Assembly: GCA_910574185.1 (NCBI GenBank)
Contig: CAJSZQ010000018.1
Location: 16,819 to 80,818, forward strand
Reading direction: 5' to 3'
DNA length: 64,000 nt
Origin: Lachnospiraceae bacterium
GTDB lineage: Bacteria > Bacillota > Clostridia > Lachnospirales > Lachnospiraceae
Positions 56,820-64,000 of the stretch are shown piece by piece. How positions within the stretch are numbered: position 1 is the first letter of the stretch; every line of letters begins with the position of its first letter. The position numbers and the translations under genes were made by a program. The notes beneath the pieces were generated by a model. That model worked only from the letters and a program-made list of their open reading frames with translations. It made no database searches and had not been told where the DNA came from.

Positions 56820-57067
56820 GAAAAAGGGATTAATGTCGTTGTGTCTGTTGGCTGCCGGCCTATGGTAAGCCATGTAGTATATTCGGAATCCACCCCATGC
56901 TGGAGGTTATACGCCGGTTTTAACTGTCCGTTTCCCATGGCGTTCTCTTTCATCCTCATAAAAGCGGCGTCATGGTCTGTCTTGGAATAACTGTTTCGTC
57001 CGCCGCAGATATATGTTTGCTGATTATATTTTTTGAGCCGGCACAGGTCTGGCAGTAATTTTTTCAC
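56820..57067 (-). pseudogene. IS1182-family transposase, central remnant
   Basis: About 82 residues matching the middle of IS1182 transposases: ICGGRNSYSKTDHDAAFMRM, KENAMGNGQLKPAYNLQHGV, PTDTTTLIPF. Both ends are missing. It has the same orientation as the C-terminal remnant at 51.1-51.3 kb. Confidence 0.8.
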
Positions 57068-57110
57068 AGAAAAGGAGCTGCGTACTAATTACTTAGTGCG
57101 ACAGCCCCCT
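57068..57110 (-). terminator. Terminator of the sucrose/fructan operon
   Basis: Minus strand: GGGGGCTGTCGCAC, loop TAAGTAATTA, GTACGCAGCTCC then TTTTC. The stem starts 7 bases after the GH32 stop codon. The GGGGCTGTCGCA end resembles the GGGGCTGTCGG at 50.95 kb and might derive from an IS terminus. Confidence 0.65.
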
Positions 57111-57116
57111 TTCGAC

Positions 57117-58625
57117 TCATAACAACCGTTCTATTTCATTACAGTATAGCTCATATTTCACAACATCTATATTTGCCGTTCCATCTGCAAAAAATGAGAT
57201 TCCATCCGCCTCTTGCTTCGTATACATGGTAGCCGTCATCACCTGCTCTCCGTCGCCGACAAAGACTTCCACGCTAAAACGGTCCAATATAATTCTTAAT
57301 CTCAGCTCACCGTTCGGATTATTGACCAGAGCGCGCCGCTGATGGATAATGGCTCTTCTGGAACCGGAGAATTTCCGGTCTACCTTAAGGATCGACTCCC
57401 GCGGGCGGAAACTCAAAGAAGTATAGCATGTATCATCCTGCGCAAAGCGGACGGCGAATTTCTGATACAGTTCTTCCCCGTCAGCCGGACGGACAGCCAG
57501 CTCCATATCCACTCTTCTGCCTTTCATACCATCCAGCTTTACGACTCCCGATACCGCAATATCCGTATACTCTACTTTACCATGCCGCATTGCATCCAGC
57601 TCCCTGACCGGTCTCTGGTACAGCCTGCCGTTTTTCAGAGACAGCTCCCTTGGCAGGCTCATCTGGCCAAACCACGGCTCTTCCGGCGAACGCATGCTGC
57701 AGGAATCCCAGTTCTGCATCCAGCCGATCATGATCCGTCGTCCATCCGGCGTCAATACGGTCTGCGGCGCATAAAAATCAATCCCATAGTCAACGGACTG
57801 GTTATGCATTTCAATAAATGTGCCGTCTTCCTCGTTATAATCACCGACCATACAAAGCGTCCCATTACCATTATGGTATTCAAATCCCTGCGGCAGCATA
57901 TCCTGCGGGCTTGTCAGCAACACCCATTTCCCGTCCAGCTCAAAGAAATCCGGGCACTCCCACATCTTCCCAAACCGTCCGTGGTTGGACGCCAGCACGC
58001 TTTTAAACTTCCAGTGAAATCCATCAGCGCTGTTATACAGCAAGATCTGCCCGCTTCCGTCCGCCGGGCGGTTCCCTACGACGCATGCATAGGTTCCGTC
58101 CGCCTTCTTCCACATCTTGGGATCGCGGAAGTCAAACCTACTGCTGCCCTCCGGGATATCCTTTTCACCAATCACAGGATTCTGTTCACACTTTTCATAA
58201 TCAATCCCGTCGCCTACGGCAATACATTGCGTCTGCACTTCTCTGTAGATATCGCGTTCCTCATGCTCTTTTAACACACCGGTATACATCAGCAGATGCC
58301 TTCCGTCCGGGAGCACCACCGCACTTCCGGAAAAACATCCGTCTCTGTCATACGCCTCGTCTGGCGCCAGAGTACAAGGAAGATATTCCCAATGAAGCAG
58401 GTCGTTACTCACCGCATGCCCCCAGTGCATGGGACCCCATTTCGATTCATAGGGATAATACTGGTAAAACATGTGGTACTGACCCTTATAGTAAGAAAAG
58501 CCATTGGGGTCATTCATCCAGCCTGTACGTGGAGTCAGGTGGAAACCGGGACGCTCCTCTTCTCTGATTAACTTTCCAGAAGCTTCTTCATATTTTCGCG
58601 CTTCACGTAATGTCTGACTTGTCAT
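57117..58625 (-). CDS. GH32 beta-fructofuranosidase / sucrose-6-phosphate hydrolase
   Basis: 502 residues without a signal peptide, so cytoplasmic. GH32 motifs: WMNDPNG (residues 36-42, nucleophile Asp39), FRDP (Asp170, transition-state stabiliser) and ECP (Glu225, acid/base). A C-terminal beta-sandwich follows from about residue 330. It splits a terminal fructose from sucrose or short fructans. Last gene of the LplB-YtcP-binding protein-GH32 operon. An ABC rather than PTS uptake route suggests unphosphorylated substrates (inference). Confidence 0.93.
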   Translation of the reverse strand: MTSQTLREARKYEEASGKLIREEERPGFHLTPRTGWMNDPNGFSYYKGQYHMFYQYYPYESKWGPMHWGHAVSNDLLHWEYLPCTLAPDEAYDRDGCFSGSAVVLPDGRHLLMYTGVLKEHEERDIYREVQTQCIAVGDGIDYEKCEQNPVIGEKDIPEGSSRFDFRDPKMWKKADGTYACVVGNRPADGSGQILLYNSADGFHWKFKSVLASNHGRFGKMWECPDFFELDGKWVLLTSPQDMLPQGFEYHNGNGTLCMVGDYNEEDGTFIEMHNQSVDYGIDFYAPQTVLTPDGRRIMIGWMQNWDSCSMRSPEEPWFGQMSLPRELSLKNGRLYQRPVRELDAMRHGKVEYTDIAVSGVVKLDGMKGRRVDMELAVRPADGEELYQKFAVRFAQDDTCYTSLSFRPRESILKVDRKFSGSRRAIIHQRRALVNNPNGELRLRIILDRFSVEVFVGDGEQVMTATMYTKQEADGISFFADGTANIDVVKYELYCNEIERLL

Positions 58626-58701
58626 AAATATTTCTTCCTTTCATTCTAATTATATACCAGCGTACAGCAGTCAAGATATTATCATACCCTAGGGCAGTAC
58701 T

Positions 58702-60441
58702 CTATTTATTCTCCGCCATACTTGCATTATACGAATCCAGATATTCCTGGAACAATTCCAGATATTCGCTCAACCCATACGCCTCAAGCTTATCCAGATA
58801 TTTTTCCCAATCCTTATCCGTAAAGCCATTCATGATCCAATCCGCCTTCTTCGCTTTGATCTCCTTATGGATATCCGCCTGCAGATTCGAGAACCTCTCC
58901 GTATCCTCCCGGCTCATGAAAATATTCGGATATACATACTCCTTATTCATATCAGGCGTATAGTAATCCTTGATCCAGTCCAGACGGTACTGCGCATCGT
59001 CCGGACAGGTCACATACACGTCATAATATTCATCCAGAATGGCAAGCGGGCCTCCTACCGCTTCCGCCTCCCTTACCTCTACCGGGGACGCGTCGCCTAA
59101 CGGCGCATGCTTTAACATATCCTCACCGTCGGCATTCTTGCCCATCTCGAAGATATCAAAATCATCGTCCTCACCATATGTTCCCCAGTTGTTCTGCGGA
59201 GACTGCAGCGGCGCATACATCTGATCCAGCCATGCGCATACCAGCGCCGGATTCTCTGCCACAGAGGTTACCACGCAGCGTCCCCGGTTGAATCCGCTGG
59301 TGAATGAGCCGTTCTCAGGCGTCAGGTTCCGCGTATCTGCCGTCAGGACCGGAAGCGGAACCCAGTCCTTCAAGTTGTCGATGTTTCCTACATCCCAGCT
59401 AAAACATACGCCGTAACGCCCGGACTTACCCTTCGATACATAGGTAGACCATTCCTGCGTAAACGCCTCCGGATCGATCAGGTCTTCCTCGTACAGCTTA
59501 TGCAGCCACTCGATTCCTTCTTTATAGCCTTCCTGCGTGGCGCAGCAGATCACTTCCTGCTCATCCGTCACCACAATATGCCTGCCGTTATTCTTATCCT
59601 TATCAACGTCCCCGTATCCTTCACCGAAACCGTTGATCAGGATTCCCATATCTTCGTTACCACTATTCACCATACAGGACATGGGAATAATGCTCCCTTC
59701 AATCCCGAATTTCTTTTGAAGCTTTGACGCATTGTCCCGAAATGCAATCAGTACCTCTTCGAATTCATCCACCGTCTCCGGAATCTCAAGATCCAGAAAA
59801 TCCAGCCATTTCTTATTGATAAAGCTCATGTTCCCGACGCTCTGTATTGCCGTCTTGCCGGAACCAAGCTGCTCGATCCAGGGCAAAGCCCAGATATGCC
59901 CGTTTACATCCGTACACATCGTCCGGTATTCCGGATATTTGTCAAAAGCCGCTTTCAGATTCGGCATATAGGCGTCAATATATTCCTCCACCGGGATAAT
60001 CGCTCCATAATCCGCATATTTCAACAGATTGCTGTCTGTAAAATCCGCCGAAAAGATAAAGTCCGTCAGCTTATTAGGATCAGACATGTTCAAGGAGATC
60101 TTATCCGGCCACTGATCGGACTGTATCGCCGTCCAGTCAATCTCCACGTTGGTCTGCTCCTGCAGACGCTTAAAAATCGTCCGGTTATTCGGTTCTGATT
60201 CCGTATTTGCCGGATAACTGATCATACCCGTCAGAGTCGTCTTTTCCTTAAGCGGAAATTCCAACTCCGCCTCATCCACCGGCCGGAATGTACCGTCATT
60301 AATCTTTACCTTACCTCCGCATCCTGCAAGGGAAACCGCCATGCACATTGCAAGCGCTAAAGCCGCGGTTCGCTTTCCATACCTGCGTCCGGACTTATAT
60401 CCGAATCCATTTCCCAATCTGTCACTCAATCTATTTCTCAT
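58702..60441 (-). CDS. Extracellular solute-binding lipoprotein (LplA type)
   Basis: 579 residues, larger than ordinary sugar-binding proteins but normal for LplA types. Lipobox SLAGC at residue about 41 follows an unusually long basic N-terminus (MRNRLSDRLGNGFGYKSGRR). The mature domain carries the typical RIFKRLQEQTNVEIDW-like start and many aromatic residues. It would bind an oligosaccharide for the LplB/YtcP permeases. The neighbouring GH32 enzyme suggests fructo-oligosaccharide or sucrose (inference). Confidence 0.9.
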   Translation of the reverse strand: MRNRLSDRLGNGFGYKSGRRYGKRTAALALAMCMAVSLAGCGGKVKINDGTFRPVDEAELEFPLKEKTTLTGMISYPANTESEPNNRTIFKRLQEQTNVEIDWTAIQSDQWPDKISLNMSDPNKLTDFIFSADFTDSNLLKYADYGAIIPVEEYIDAYMPNLKAAFDKYPEYRTMCTDVNGHIWALPWIEQLGSGKTAIQSVGNMSFINKKWLDFLDLEIPETVDEFEEVLIAFRDNASKLQKKFGIEGSIIPMSCMVNSGNEDMGILINGFGEGYGDVDKDKNNGRHIVVTDEQEVICCATQEGYKEGIEWLHKLYEEDLIDPEAFTQEWSTYVSKGKSGRYGVCFSWDVGNIDNLKDWVPLPVLTADTRNLTPENGSFTSGFNRGRCVVTSVAENPALVCAWLDQMYAPLQSPQNNWGTYGEDDDFDIFEMGKNADGEDMLKHAPLGDASPVEVREAEAVGGPLAILDEYYDVYVTCPDDAQYRLDWIKDYYTPDMNKEYVYPNIFMSREDTERFSNLQADIHKEIKAKKADWIMNGFTDKDWEKYLDKLEAYGLSEYLELFQEYLDSYNASMAENK

Positions 60442-60497
60442 CGTCTGCCTCCTTCTTATTTATAACCGTCTGCAACCATTTAAGCAAGCAATTCCGC

Positions 60498-61400
60498 TTA
60501 TCCTTTTACGGCGCCGGCCATGATTCCGCTGTCAAAATATTTCTGGAAGAACGGATACATGATCAGAAGCGGTAAACTGGAAATAATAATGGTTGCGTAT
60601 TTCAGAAGCTCTGCAAGCTGCGCCCGCGCCGCCGTACTCTGCATATCTGCAATCATACCGGATTCCGGCTGGTTCTGGATCAAGATGGAACGCAGGACAA
60701 GCTGCAGAGGCTGTTTTGCAGAATCATTTAAGTAGATCATTGCGTCAAAATAGCTGTTCCACATGGCAACGAACTGCCATAGTACGAGAACGGCGATGAC
60801 AGGCGTACACACCGGAAGCAGGATTTTGAAGAAAAACGTCAGTTCACTTGCCCCGTCTACATCCGCCGCCTCACGAAGTTCCTGTGGGATTCCTCTGTAG
60901 TAGGTCCGCGCAATGGTCATATTCCACACGCTGAAAGCGCCTGGGAGGATCACCGCCCACATGCTGTCCACAAGCCCCAGATTACTTACGATCAAATATG
61001 TAGGAATCAAGCCGCCTCCAAAAAACATAGTGATCATGAATATAACATTGAAGAATCCTTTTCCTCTGAAATCTGCCCTTGACAGCGGGTAGGCTGCCAG
61101 AAGCGTCACTACTACAGACACAACCGTAAACACTACGGAATAGATAATCGCATTTTTAAATCCGATCCAGATCTGGCCGTTCGTCATGACACGTTCATAA
61201 GCAGTCGTCGTCCATTTGCTGAAATCAAAGGTAATACCCTTGTTCTGCAGTGTAATGGGATCCATGAAGGATGCAACAATAATATATATCATCGGTACAA
61301 TAATCGCAATCACAAACAATCCCAGCAGCACATATCCGACCGTCAGCAACACCTTATCCTGTCTCGAATATCTTGTAAACAAACTCTTTTTCTTATTCAC
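60498..61400 (-). CDS. ABC sugar permease, YtcP/LplC type
   Basis: 300 residues, six membrane helices and an EAA loop (LREAADVDGASELTFFFKILLP, residues about 195-216). It lies 15 bp after the LplB-type permease gene. The two form the channel; the ATPase is encoded elsewhere. Confidence 0.92.
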   Translation of the reverse strand: MNKKKSLFTRYSRQDKVLLTVGYVLLGLFVIAIIVPMIYIIVASFMDPITLQNKGITFDFSKWTTTAYERVMTNGQIWIGFKNAIIYSVVFTVVSVVVTLLAAYPLSRADFRGKGFFNVIFMITMFFGGGLIPTYLIVSNLGLVDSMWAVILPGAFSVWNMTIARTYYRGIPQELREAADVDGASELTFFFKILLPVCTPVIAVLVLWQFVAMWNSYFDAMIYLNDSAKQPLQLVLRSILIQNQPESGMIADMQSTAARAQLAELLKYATIIISSLPLLIMYPFFQKYFDSGIMAGAVKG

Positions 61401-61415
61401 CTTGCATGCACCTCC

Positions 61416-62366
61416 TTAGATTCCTTGTCCGTCATTCATCTTCGCCACGATCTTATTTACGACGATCAGAAGGATGACGTTAATCACGGTATTAAACAAG
61501 CCTACTGCGGTTGAAAAGCTGTAATCACCGTCGATCAGACCTTTTCTGTATACATATGTAGCAATAATCTCTGACGCCGGAAGGTTCAGATCCGTCTGCA
61601 ATGCATAGGCTTTCTCAAAACCGATGCTCATGATGTTTCCTGCCTGAAGGATAAACTGGATCACAACCATATCTTTTATTGCCGGCCATTCTACTGTCCG
61701 GATCTGCTGCAGGATATTCGCGCCGTCCATAACCGCAGCCTCCCGAAGCTCCTGACTTGCGTTGGACAGGGACGCCGTATACATGATAGACGCCCAGCCG
61801 GCTCCCTGCCAGATACCGCTGATGATATAGATGGATCGGAACGCCTCCGGCATGGTCATGAAATTAATGTCGGTTCCAAGCAGCAGGTTCACAGGTCCTG
61901 TCACAGAAAGGAATATCCGCACGATACCACAGAGTACGATTACTGACACAAAGTTGGGAAGATAAAGCACTAACTGAATCTTTTTCTTAATACCCGCACT
62001 CTGAATCCGGTTCAGCAAAAGCGCAAGTATAATTGGAACCGGGAATCCCCACAACAGGCTGTATACGCTTAACTTCAATGTATTTACAAGATACTTCATG
62101 AAGTCGGGGGATGACAGGAACCTTGTAAAATGCTTGAATCCTACCCACTCGCTTCCCGATACTCCCTTAAACGGATTGTAATCTTGAAAAGCAATCAGTA
62201 TACCGCTCATAGGCGCATACTTAAAAATCAGCGTCAGCAATAATGCCGGCATTAGGAATATCAGATAAAGCTGCCAGTGCTGCCTGATATACACCAGCGT
62301 ATTGTGAAATCCGGTATCCTTGCTTCCCTGTTTTTCATTTGAAACAGTTTTTGAATTAGTTGTCAT
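61416..62366 (-). CDS. ABC sugar permease, LplB type
   Basis: About 316 residues, six membrane helices, EAA loop (LREAAVMDGANILQQIRTVE, about 205-225) and the LplB start YLIFLMPALLLTLIFKYAPM. ATG at 62366 has AAAGGAGG 5 bases upstream. The frame runs back to 62552 through the promoter region and is not used there. First gene of the operon. Confidence 0.92.
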   Translation of the reverse strand: MTTNSKTVSNEKQGSKDTGFHNTLVYIRQHWQLYLIFLMPALLLTLIFKYAPMSGILIAFQDYNPFKGVSGSEWVGFKHFTRFLSSPDFMKYLVNTLKLSVYSLLWGFPVPIILALLLNRIQSAGIKKKIQLVLYLPNFVSVIVLCGIVRIFLSVTGPVNLLLGTDINFMTMPEAFRSIYIISGIWQGAGWASIMYTASLSNASQELREAAVMDGANILQQIRTVEWPAIKDMVVIQFILQAGNIMSIGFEKAYALQTDLNLPASEIIATYVYRKGLIDGDYSFSTAVGLFNTVINVILLIVVNKIVAKMNDGQGI

Positions 62367-62458
62367 AATTTCCTCCTTTCTCTCAAATCCCTTCATCTTC
62401 TGCACATCTTTACTCCCATTTCCCGCTTCAGTCTCCTTCCTTTTATTATTTGTGCATT

Positions 62459-62478
62459 TGTAAAATATATATTTTACA
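62459..62478. promoter_or_regulatory. Perfect 20-bp palindrome near the start of the GH32 operon transcript
   Basis: TGTAAAATAT and its exact complement. It lies about 20-40 bases downstream of the start predicted from the minus promoter at 62503-62531, a typical repressor position. Its half-site TTTTACA also occurs in three further TTTTACATT boxes at 62516, 62561 and 62643. Confidence 0.65.
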
Positions 62479-62502
62479 TTAGCTTGAGATTTGTATACTT
62501 TA

Positions 62503-62531
62503 TTTATATCATTAATTTTACATTCGGTCAA
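62503..62531 (-). promoter_or_regulatory. Promoter of the LplB-YtcP-binding protein-GH32 operon
   Basis: Minus strand TTGACC (62526-62531), 17-base spacer, TATAAA (62503-62508). The spacer contains one TTTTACATT box (62516-62524). Confidence 0.7.
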
Positions 62532-62650
62532 TATGATTTTTGCTATTTGCATATTTTTATTTTTACATTTTAAAATCAGATATACATCCTGAACAAAGTA
62601 TTCCTCTGTATTTTATAGAATAAAATCTCTAAATTTTTATATTTTTACAT

Positions 62651-62679
62651 TTGACACATAATTATTTGTGCATTATAAT
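62651..62679 (+). promoter_or_regulatory. Consensus promoter of the divergent LacI-type regulator
   Basis: TTGACA (62651-62656), 17-base spacer, TATAAT (62674-62679), both boxes perfect. A TTTTACATT box (62643-62651) touches the -35, and the spacer holds CACATAATTATTTGTG, another inverted repeat. Confidence 0.85.
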
Positions 62680-62814
62680 ATAAAGAACATATCACTTAAC
62701 CATACAAAGTCAAGAAAAACAATCCTAGCATATATTCAAAAAGAAATGCTCTAAAGAATCATGCTAAGAAATTATGTAAAACCATATAAAAGAATTATGT
62801 AGAAGGAGGAGCAT

Positions 62815-63885
62815 ATGGGTACACGAGTTACCATTCAAGACATCGCCGATGAGCTTGGCATTTCCCGCAATACCGTCTCGAAAGCGATCAACAACACCGG
62901 CATCCTTGCCGACGCCACCAGGGACAAGGTTTTAAAAAAAGCAATGGAGATGGGGTATAAGCAGTTTTCATATGTAACGGCCGCCAACGCCGGAATCCCC
63001 ATGTTTTCGATCCCGGTTCCAAAAGAGAAGACCGAGATCGCATTGTTTCTTACAGATTTTGTAGGAGGCTCTCATTTTGCGCTTGTTATGCTGGATAAGT
63101 TCCAGAAAGAGCTTGCCGGACTGGGATACAGCATTACCATGCACAGAGTACTTACGGAAGAATTAAAGAACCGGAATCTTCCCGCCTCTTTTTCGCCGGA
63201 ACGGACTGCCGGCATCGTCTGCGTCGAGATGTTTGATTACGAATATGACAAAATGCTCTGCAGCATGGGACTGCCGATTTTATTTGTAGACACGCCGGTG
63301 ACCCGTCTGGAAGAACCGTTGGAAGCAGACGTTCTGTCCATGGATAATCAATCAGGTATCTATTCATTTATAAAGGAGATGGCAGACAGAGGAAAAACAA
63401 GCATCGGATTCATCGGGGAATACATGCACTGCCAGTCCTTCTTCGAGCGGTATATGGCTTATCGGAATGCCATGTATCTGATGGGGTTTTCCTGCCCGGA
63501 TGAATACAGCATCATAGGGAACAAAGAAGGAATCCGACGACCATCCTCTGCAGATTACCATGGATATCTGACAGAAAGCTTTCAGAAGCTTAGCCAATTG
63601 CCGGAAGTTTTTATATGCGCCAATGATTTTATTGCTCTGGATGCGCTGCAGGTATTAAAAAAACTGGGTTATTCTGTCCCGGACGATATATATCTGTGCG
63701 GATTTGACGACTCTCCCGAATCGAGAATCGTAACACCCGCCTTTACAACCATCCATATACACAGCCAGATCATGGGATTCTCTGCCGTAAACCTGCTGAT
63801 GTCCCGTATCAACGAACCGTCCTTGAATTACCGCACGGTGCATACGGAGACGACCTTGATCTATCGGGAATCCACAGAAAACTAA
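62815..63885 (+). CDS. LacI-family regulator of the GH32 operon
   Basis: 356 residues. Helix-turn-helix at residues about 4-25 (TIQDIADELGISRNTVSKAI), hinge, and a ligand-binding domain (VFICANDFIALDALQVLKKL, LCGFDDSPESRIVTPAFTTI). GGAGGAG lies just before ATG. Divergent from the sugar ABC/GH32 operon, which it most likely represses in the absence of sucrose or fructo-oligosaccharide. Nothing coding is seen from 63886 to the end of the window. Confidence 0.93.
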   Translation: MGTRVTIQDIADELGISRNTVSKAINNTGILADATRDKVLKKAMEMGYKQFSYVTAANAGIPMFSIPVPKEKTEIALFLTDFVGGSHFALVMLDKFQKELAGLGYSITMHRVLTEELKNRNLPASFSPERTAGIVCVEMFDYEYDKMLCSMGLPILFVDTPVTRLEEPLEADVLSMDNQSGIYSFIKEMADRGKTSIGFIGEYMHCQSFFERYMAYRNAMYLMGFSCPDEYSIIGNKEGIRRPSSADYHGYLTESFQKLSQLPEVFICANDFIALDALQVLKKLGYSVPDDIYLCGFDDSPESRIVTPAFTTIHIHSQIMGFSAVNLLMSRINEPSLNYRTVHTETTLIYRESTEN

Positions 63886-64000
63886 TAACTTTTCGGAATT
63901 TCAATGAATGTGATTCTAACTGAAAATTGACAACTGAATATCGTGCAGGAAAAGAAATTTGAGAAAAATGGACATAAACATTGGACATAGTGGGTACTAT

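Noticed and set aside
61416..62552. Longer LplB-type protein starting at 62552
   Set aside because: It would include the operon promoter and palindrome; ATG at 62366 has a near-perfect ribosome site.

Overview
The window looks like a chromosomal segment of an anaerobic Firmicute of the Clostridia, most probably Lachnospiraceae. The evidence is gene content only, not a phylogeny: a sporulation-type sigma-H, a cysteine T-box in front of cysE-cysS-mrnC-rlmB-sigH (an order close to that of Bacillus), single-chain clostridial-type PurL, hexameric NADP-type glutamate dehydrogenase, LplB/YtcP-type sugar ABC transporters, Bce-type peptide-sensing modules and AGGAGG-type ribosome binding sites. Most genes lie on the minus strand. 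No rRNA, phage or CRISPR array was found.

Layout. 0-6.5 kb: a LacI-controlled sugar ABC operon with an aldo/keto reductase and a Gfo/Idh oxidoreductase. 7-9.4 kb: a large secreted surface protein. 9.4-13.8 kb: the T-box-controlled cysE-cysS-mrnC-rlmB-sigH operon. 13.8-20.8 kb: a two-component system, an Eis-like acetyltransferase, ispF, a PfkB sugar kinase, a D-2-hydroxyacid dehydrogenase and an orphan PTS IIA. 21.1-24.4 kb: tRNA-Met and tRNA-Val, ackA and gdhA. 24.9-31.9 kb: a TRAP transporter and purL. 32-39.1 kb: a DUF1461-like membrane protein, a LysR regulator, an Fe-S Rad3/DinG-type helicase and a radical-SAM/DUF4130-like DNA-repair pair under paired LexA boxes. 39.6-56.5 kb: three cell-envelope or peptide-resistance modules, each an ABC transporter with its own sensor kinase and response regulator. 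One is Bce-type, one lantibiotic-immunity-type and one FtsX/LolD-type. A small membrane protein and an MBL-fold hydrolase lie among them. 57-63.9 kb: a GH32 sucrose/fructan operon with an LplB/YtcP/lipoprotein ABC transporter and a divergent LacI regulator.

The least expected content is intergenic. At least four families of palindromic repeat are present. R1 is a 46-47 bp tandem unit at six loci between 32 and 50 kb; one copy supplies the first coding residues of a response regulator. R2 is a hairpin element of about 240 bp with 14-bp terminal inverted repeats and, at one copy, a perfect 9-bp target duplication; short deletion derivatives also occur. R3 is a 143-bp branched element with related termini and a perfect 8-bp target duplication. 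R4 is a single 212-bp hairpin. None encodes a transposase, so R2 and R3 behave like MITEs mobilised in trans. Two collinear fragments of an IS1182-type transposase flank the third ABC/two-component cassette.

Regulation can be read in several places: paired LexA boxes, 11-bp-phased direct repeats in front of two peptide-resistance ABC operons, a TGTAAG palindrome in front of the third two-component system, a T-box with terminator, and a divergent promoter region carrying TTTTACATT boxes. All functional statements rest on reading the sequence and on family knowledge; no database search was run.
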